Source: Cytobacillus sp. NJ13 (GTDB taxonomy: Bacteria > Bacillota > Bacilli > Bacillales > Cytobacillaceae). Taken from it: a stretch of 64,000 nt of DNA. Position numbers and translations under genes: made by a program. The stretch is taken from positions 3,623,501-3,687,500 of the forward strand of contig JAUCFP010000006.1 in assembly GCA_030348385.1 (NCBI GenBank), read 5' to 3'. Below the pieces are notes generated by a model. It saw nothing but the letters and a program-made list of their open reading frames with translations. It made no database searches and was not told where the DNA came from. This document shows, piece by piece, positions 60,781 through 64,000 of the stretch (positions within the stretch are counted from its first letter, which is position 1; each line of letters begins with the position of its first letter).

Positions 60781-61614
60781 TTATTCTGATTCAACACGGC
60801 CTTCGCCGTATTTGCGGTATGCACCAGGCATCGTAGGGCCAACATATTCATTTAGCTTGAAGCCATGATTGATGGCTGCAGTGATGAAGTCCTTCGCTGT
60901 CTGAACTGCTTCTTTAACAGGCTTGCCCTTTGCAATTTCCGCTGTGATCGCAGAAGAATAAGTGCATCCTGCGCCATGGGTGTAAGTCGTTTCAACTCGT
61001 TCGCTTTCATAAAGAGTGAACTCTTTTCCATCATACAGAAGGTCGACTGCTTTTTCATGCTGCAGCTTGCTGCCGCCCTTGATTAATACGTACTTCGCGC
61101 CAAGCTCATGAATTTTAACAGCCGCTTCCTTCATGTCTTCAACTGTTTTTATAGGACCGGTTTTAGCCAGCTGCCATGCTTCAAATAAGTTAGGTGTTAC
61201 CACTGTTGCAAGCGGTACAAGCAAATCTCTTAATGCTTCGTTCAATTCAGGGTGGATTGGTTCATCTTCACCTTTGCAGACCATAACCGGGTCGATCACA
61301 ACATGATCCAGGCTGTTTTCTTTAATGGTCTTTGCGGCAATTTTAATCACTTCTTCAGAACCTAGCATGCCTGTTTTCATCGCGTCGATTCCTGTAGAAA
61401 TAATCGTTTCGATCTGTGTTTCCAGAATGTCTGTAGAAATCGGGAATACATTGTGGCTCCAGTTATTTTTAGGATCCATCGTCACGATTGTAGTCAGAGC
61501 AGTCATGCCGTAAACGCCAAGCTCCTGGAATGTTTTAAGGTCTGCCTGGATGCCTGCGCCGCCGCTCGTATCTGAACCGGCAATGGTCATTACTTTTTTC
61601 ATCGTCATATTCAT
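60781..61614 (-). CDS. pdxK: Pyridoxine/pyridoxal kinase (ThiD-like PdxK)
   Basis: Vitamin B6 salvage kinase of 277 residues in the ThiD-like ribokinase fold. It starts MTIAGSDTSGGAGIQADLKT, has MKTGMLGSEEVI and IDPVMVCKGEDE, and the catalytic Asp is replaced in the family's THGAGCTYSSAITAEIAKG motif, where Cys214 is typical of this Bacillus PdxK group. It phosphorylates pyridoxine, pyridoxal and pyridoxamine, and perhaps HMP. GGAGG lies four bases before the ATG. It is transcribed alone, with a terminator. Confidence 0.9.
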   Translation of the reverse strand: MNMTMKKVMTIAGSDTSGGAGIQADLKTFQELGVYGMTALTTIVTMDPKNNWSHNVFPISTDILETQIETIISTGIDAMKTGMLGSEEVIKIAAKTIKENSLDHVVIDPVMVCKGEDEPIHPELNEALRDLLVPLATVVTPNLFEAWQLAKTGPIKTVEDMKEAAVKIHELGAKYVLIKGGSKLQHEKAVDLLYDGKEFTLYESERVETTYTHGAGCTYSSAITAEIAKGKPVKEAVQTAKDFITAAINHGFKLNEYVGPTMPGAYRKYGEGRVESE

Positions 61615-61796
61615 AATTCCTCCTTGAAGTACTGCTGGATATCTTTTTCTAATTATAACAATAATTGAAAAGGGTAAAAACTACAACGGACTGCGTTTGC
61701 GCAGACATTCTCAAGAGCGGAATAAAAATATTGATGCGGCTTCAGCACACAGTAAGGCCCGCTTAAAATACCATAGCCAGCTAGCTATACAGCTTT

Positions 61797-62507
61797 TCAG
61801 GAGGTGGCAAATTTATACCCAATGCCTCTGACTGTTTGAATGAAGGGGTATTCCGAATGCTCAGCGATCTTATCTCGGAGATGTTTAATATGGACGTCCA
61901 CTGTTCTTTCATTAATGGCCTTTTCACCTTTTATATAGATGGTATTAATGATTTGTTCTCTTGAAAGAGCCTGATCTGGATGAGTCATGAATACATAAAG
62001 AAGGTTATATTCAAACAGAGTTAAATCAAGAACTCTATCATGGTATTTTGCCAGTCCCTTTATAGGTTTTAATGTAAGGCCTTTATAGCTGATTTTGCTG
62101 CATCTGTTGGCTGTTCTTCTTAACACGGCATCAATTCTTACTGTCAGTTCCTCCAGGCTGAAGGGCTTGCCCATATAGTCATCCGCACCCAGCTTCAGCC
62201 CGTTAATCCGATCCTGCTCCGACTTGTTGGCTGTAAGCATGATGATGGGCACATTACTATCCAGCTCGCTGCGGAGCCAATGGCAAATTTCTTTACCGCT
62301 TATGCCGGGCAGCATGTCATCAAGAATAATAAAGCAGGGATCATGTTTTAAGTATTGCTCTTTTGCTTCATTGCCGTCCGAAGCTTCCAGGACCTCAAAT
62401 CCTTCCCGTGTTAATGTCATCTTAAGCAGCCTTCTAATTTGTTTTTCGTCATCAACAACCAGGATTGTTTTCCCTTTTAATGGAAGGTTACTCAATGCTA
62501 TCTCCAT
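61797..62507 (-). CDS. OmpR/PhoB-family response regulator (orphan)
   Basis: A 236-residue two-component regulator. The receiver domain (about residues 13-125) carries the acidic pair DDEK, the phospho-acceptor Asp in FIILDDMLPG, the switch Thr in IIMLTANK and Lys in MGKPFSLEEL. A winged-helix DNA-binding domain follows (about 140-234; INERTVDVHIKHLRDKI). No histidine kinase is next to it. AGGA lies six bases before the ATG at 62507; a TTG at 62495 is an alternative. The neighbouring TsdA-like cytochrome on the same strand could be a target (inference). Confidence 0.9.
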   Translation of the reverse strand: MEIALSNLPLKGKTILVVDDEKQIRRLLKMTLTREGFEVLEASDGNEAKEQYLKHDPCFIILDDMLPGISGKEICHWLRSELDSNVPIIMLTANKSEQDRINGLKLGADDYMGKPFSLEELTVRIDAVLRRTANRCSKISYKGLTLKPIKGLAKYHDRVLDLTLFEYNLLYVFMTHPDQALSREQIINTIYIKGEKAINERTVDVHIKHLRDKIAEHSEYPFIQTVRGIGYKFATS

Positions 62508-62547
62508 CCTTTTTCCTGCTTTTAGTGCTATGTGTATTATATAAGAA

Positions 62548-62574
62548 AAAAAGCCCGGTTCAAACGGGCTTTTT
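62548..62574 (-). terminator. Terminator of the cytochrome c gene
   Basis: AAAAAGCCCG pairs perfectly with CGGGCTTTTT around a 7-base loop. Confidence 0.88.
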
Positions 62575-62578
62575 ACAG

Positions 62579-63496
62579 TTATTCTTTGTCCTTTTTGCCG
62601 GCGAGTGTCTCGTATGCAGCATCGTCAGGGGCATCCCCCTTAGGCCAATCATAGATTTTATCTGGGAAATCCGGGCGGTCATGGGAATTGATATAGGCAG
62701 CAAGATTCATAGCCTCTTCATCTGTCAGAGATCCCTGGGAATATCCTCCAGCTTCCATTTTAGGCATATACGCCTGAATAAATCCTGCAGCGGTTCTTAG
62801 TCTTGCCATACCGGCACCTATATTGTATGAGTTATCTCCCCAAAGAGCCAAGCTGCCAGAATCTCCATTCTCCCCGTGGCAGCTGATGCAGGCTTTATTG
62901 TAAAGCTCTCTGCCTGCCTCAATGTCCACATTCTCAATATCCGCCTGGGATCTTTCAAGTTCTGCCCAAGGTCTTTCCGTCGTTCCATCCGGGACATTTT
63001 GTGAAATATAATCATAAAAAGCAACCATTGCCTTCATTTCCTGGGAATCCGGCGGAAGAGGCTTGCCGTTCATGCTTCTTTTAAAGCAGCCGTTGATCCG
63101 TTCCTCCAGTGAAACTTCTTTGCCTGCTCTTGGGTTGTATTGCGGATATGTTTTTGATATCCCCACAAGATCCAGAGGGGCTTCATAGCCTCCTCCAGCA
63201 TGGCAGCTTGCACAGCTTAGGACATTCCCTGAGTATCCATCAAGGGCAGTAGCAGTTTCCGTAGCATATTTATAGCCAAGTTTAATTAGTTCTCCTTCAT
63301 CACCTTCTGGAACCTCGTCCATGCTTGGCGGCGCATAAGGGTGTGTACTTGCTTCATCCGGGACCTCCGTCCCGCTGGATGTTGCAATGTTTTCATTGCT
63401 TGTCTTTTCAGAAATGACAAGATAAGTGAAGCCGATACCAAGTAATAGGGAAGAAACAATGGCTAAAACCGAATAGTTGAAAACTTTATTGTTCAC
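62579..63496 (-). CDS. Membrane-anchored diheme cytochrome c, TsdA-like
   Basis: A 305-residue c-type cytochrome with one N-terminal membrane anchor (about residues 9-28) and two heme sites, CASCH (95-99) and CISCH (203-207). The block ERINGCFKRSMNGKPLP around Cys137 resembles thiosulfate dehydrogenase TsdA, where this Cys ligates the active heme. TsdA joins two thiosulfates to tetrathionate. The GTG at 63496 has AGAAGGGAGA seven bases upstream; a TTG at 63517 overlaps that site. It is followed by a terminator, then the orphan response regulator. Other electron-transfer roles are possible. Confidence 0.82.
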   Translation of the reverse strand: MNNKVFNYSVLAIVSSLLLGIGFTYLVISEKTSNENIATSSGTEVPDEASTHPYAPPSMDEVPEGDEGELIKLGYKYATETATALDGYSGNVLSCASCHAGGGYEAPLDLVGISKTYPQYNPRAGKEVSLEERINGCFKRSMNGKPLPPDSQEMKAMVAFYDYISQNVPDGTTERPWAELERSQADIENVDIEAGRELYNKACISCHGENGDSGSLALWGDNSYNIGAGMARLRTAAGFIQAYMPKMEAGGYSQGSLTDEEAMNLAAYINSHDRPDFPDKIYDWPKGDAPDDAAYETLAGKKDKE

Positions 63497-63745
63497 GTTG
63501 CTGTCTCCCTTCTGCAAAAAAAATTTTTTGCATTTCTGATATACTTTTAGTATAGGAGTGAATTATTAAGATTTGGTTAATAATCTGGTCATAGCCGGCA
63601 GAATTATTTGCAGCGACACAATTTTGCCATACTCCTGGAAACAGTGGTGATTTATAAACGAAACCAGTTGGAATAGATGATAAAATAATAGTTAAGGATA
63701 GAATGGCTGAAAAGAACCTTTAAGAGCAAAAGTTAGGTGAGAATT

Positions 63746-64000
63746 ATGAGTGCAACAGGCATCATTTTAGCGGGAGGGCATTCAAGCCGGATGGGGGAGA
63801 ATAAAGCCCTGCTGAAAATAGGCGGCAAAACGGTCATTGATCGCATCGCTGATCAGCTGTCTTCTCTATTGCCCAATGTCATCATCGTAGCCAATAAACA
63901 GGAAGATTATCAGTTTCTCGGCCTTCCCCTTGTGAGCGACCGCTGGAAAGAAAAGGGACCACTCGCTGGAATTCATGCCGGCCTGTCTGAATCCAGGACA
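63746..64000 (+). CDS. mobA: Molybdenum cofactor guanylyltransferase MobA, N-terminal part (cut by window edge)
   Basis: The first 85 codons of a nucleotidyltransferase that attaches GMP to molybdopterin. The GTP-binding signature is IILAGGHSSRMGENKALLKI, and DRWKEKGPLAGIHAGL follows, as in MobA. TTAGGTGA precedes the ATG. It implies that this organism makes molybdoenzymes, such as formate dehydrogenase or nitrate reductase, encoded elsewhere. The 3' part lies beyond the window. Confidence 0.88.
   Translation, partial: MSATGIILAGGHSSRMGENKALLKIGGKTVIDRIADQLSSLLPNVIIVANKQEDYQFLGLPLVSDRWKEKGPLAGIHAGLSESRT

Overview
The window reads as chromosome of an aerobic, endospore-forming member of the Bacillaceae, close in style to Cytobacillus or Mesobacillus. 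The evidence is AGGAGG-type ribosome binding sites, TTG and GTG starts, a Fur box of the Bacillus type, cre-like sites, bacillithiol genes (yojF-bshB2), a gamma-type small acid-soluble spore protein candidate, malate:quinone oxidoreductase and many T-tailed hairpin terminators. No rRNA, tRNA, insertion sequence, prophage or CRISPR array was seen.

Layout. 0-3.5 kb: sucrose PTS permease (cut by the window edge), sucrose-6-phosphate hydrolase and fructokinase. 3.7-9.4 kb: mqo, then a Fur-boxed efeO-efeB-efeU iron-uptake operon. 9.5-10.9 kb: two regulators. 11.0-13.9 kb: a minus-strand cluster with a small sigma-70-type factor, a winged-helix replication-like protein and three tiny proteins (DUF1659, DUF2922, YvrJ). 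Two transcripts in it start behind nearly identical promoter-like blocks. 13.9-22 kb: a DUF421 membrane protein, a 49-residue lipoprotein, a 52-bp tandem array, a chemoreceptor and a large secreted subtilase. 22.3-30.3 kb: a thioredoxin-like gene with an in-frame TGA in place of the first CxxC cysteine, a methyltransferase, two MFS transporters, an ornithine cyclodeaminase-family enzyme, a spore protein candidate, a flavin oxidoreductase, a zinc peptidase and a cupin. 30.6-37.4 kb: peptide transporter, diguanylate cyclase, a chromosomal actin-type ParM/ParR pair with a repeat-rich centromere-like region, and a thioredoxin-reductase-like flavoprotein. 37.6-46.5 kb: malL behind cre-like sites, ybaK, a double-P-loop ATPase, a Gly/Pro-rich protein, YjiH and an ABC-2 export operon. 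46.7-55.9 kb: short-chain fatty acid transporter, GNAT enzyme, second 52-bp array, a prematurely stopped AlkD-like gene, HAD phosphatase, sugar dehydrogenase lipoprotein, a TetR-controlled ABC exporter and a Crp/Fnr regulator. 56-64 kb: secreted amylopullulanase-like enzyme, bshB2-yojF, pdxK, an orphan response regulator, a TsdA-like diheme cytochrome c and the start of mobA.

Functionally the window joins carbohydrate use (sucrose, maltodextrin and starch with catabolite-control sites), iron uptake, thiol redox chemistry and respiration. The most interesting items are the candidate selenoprotein (UxxC motif plus a perfect hairpin at bacterial SECIS spacing), the sigma-factor cluster with matched promoter blocks, the chromosomal ParMRC system, and two classes of intergenic arrays (exact 52-bp and about 21-bp periods) whose spacing is kept while the sequence varies.
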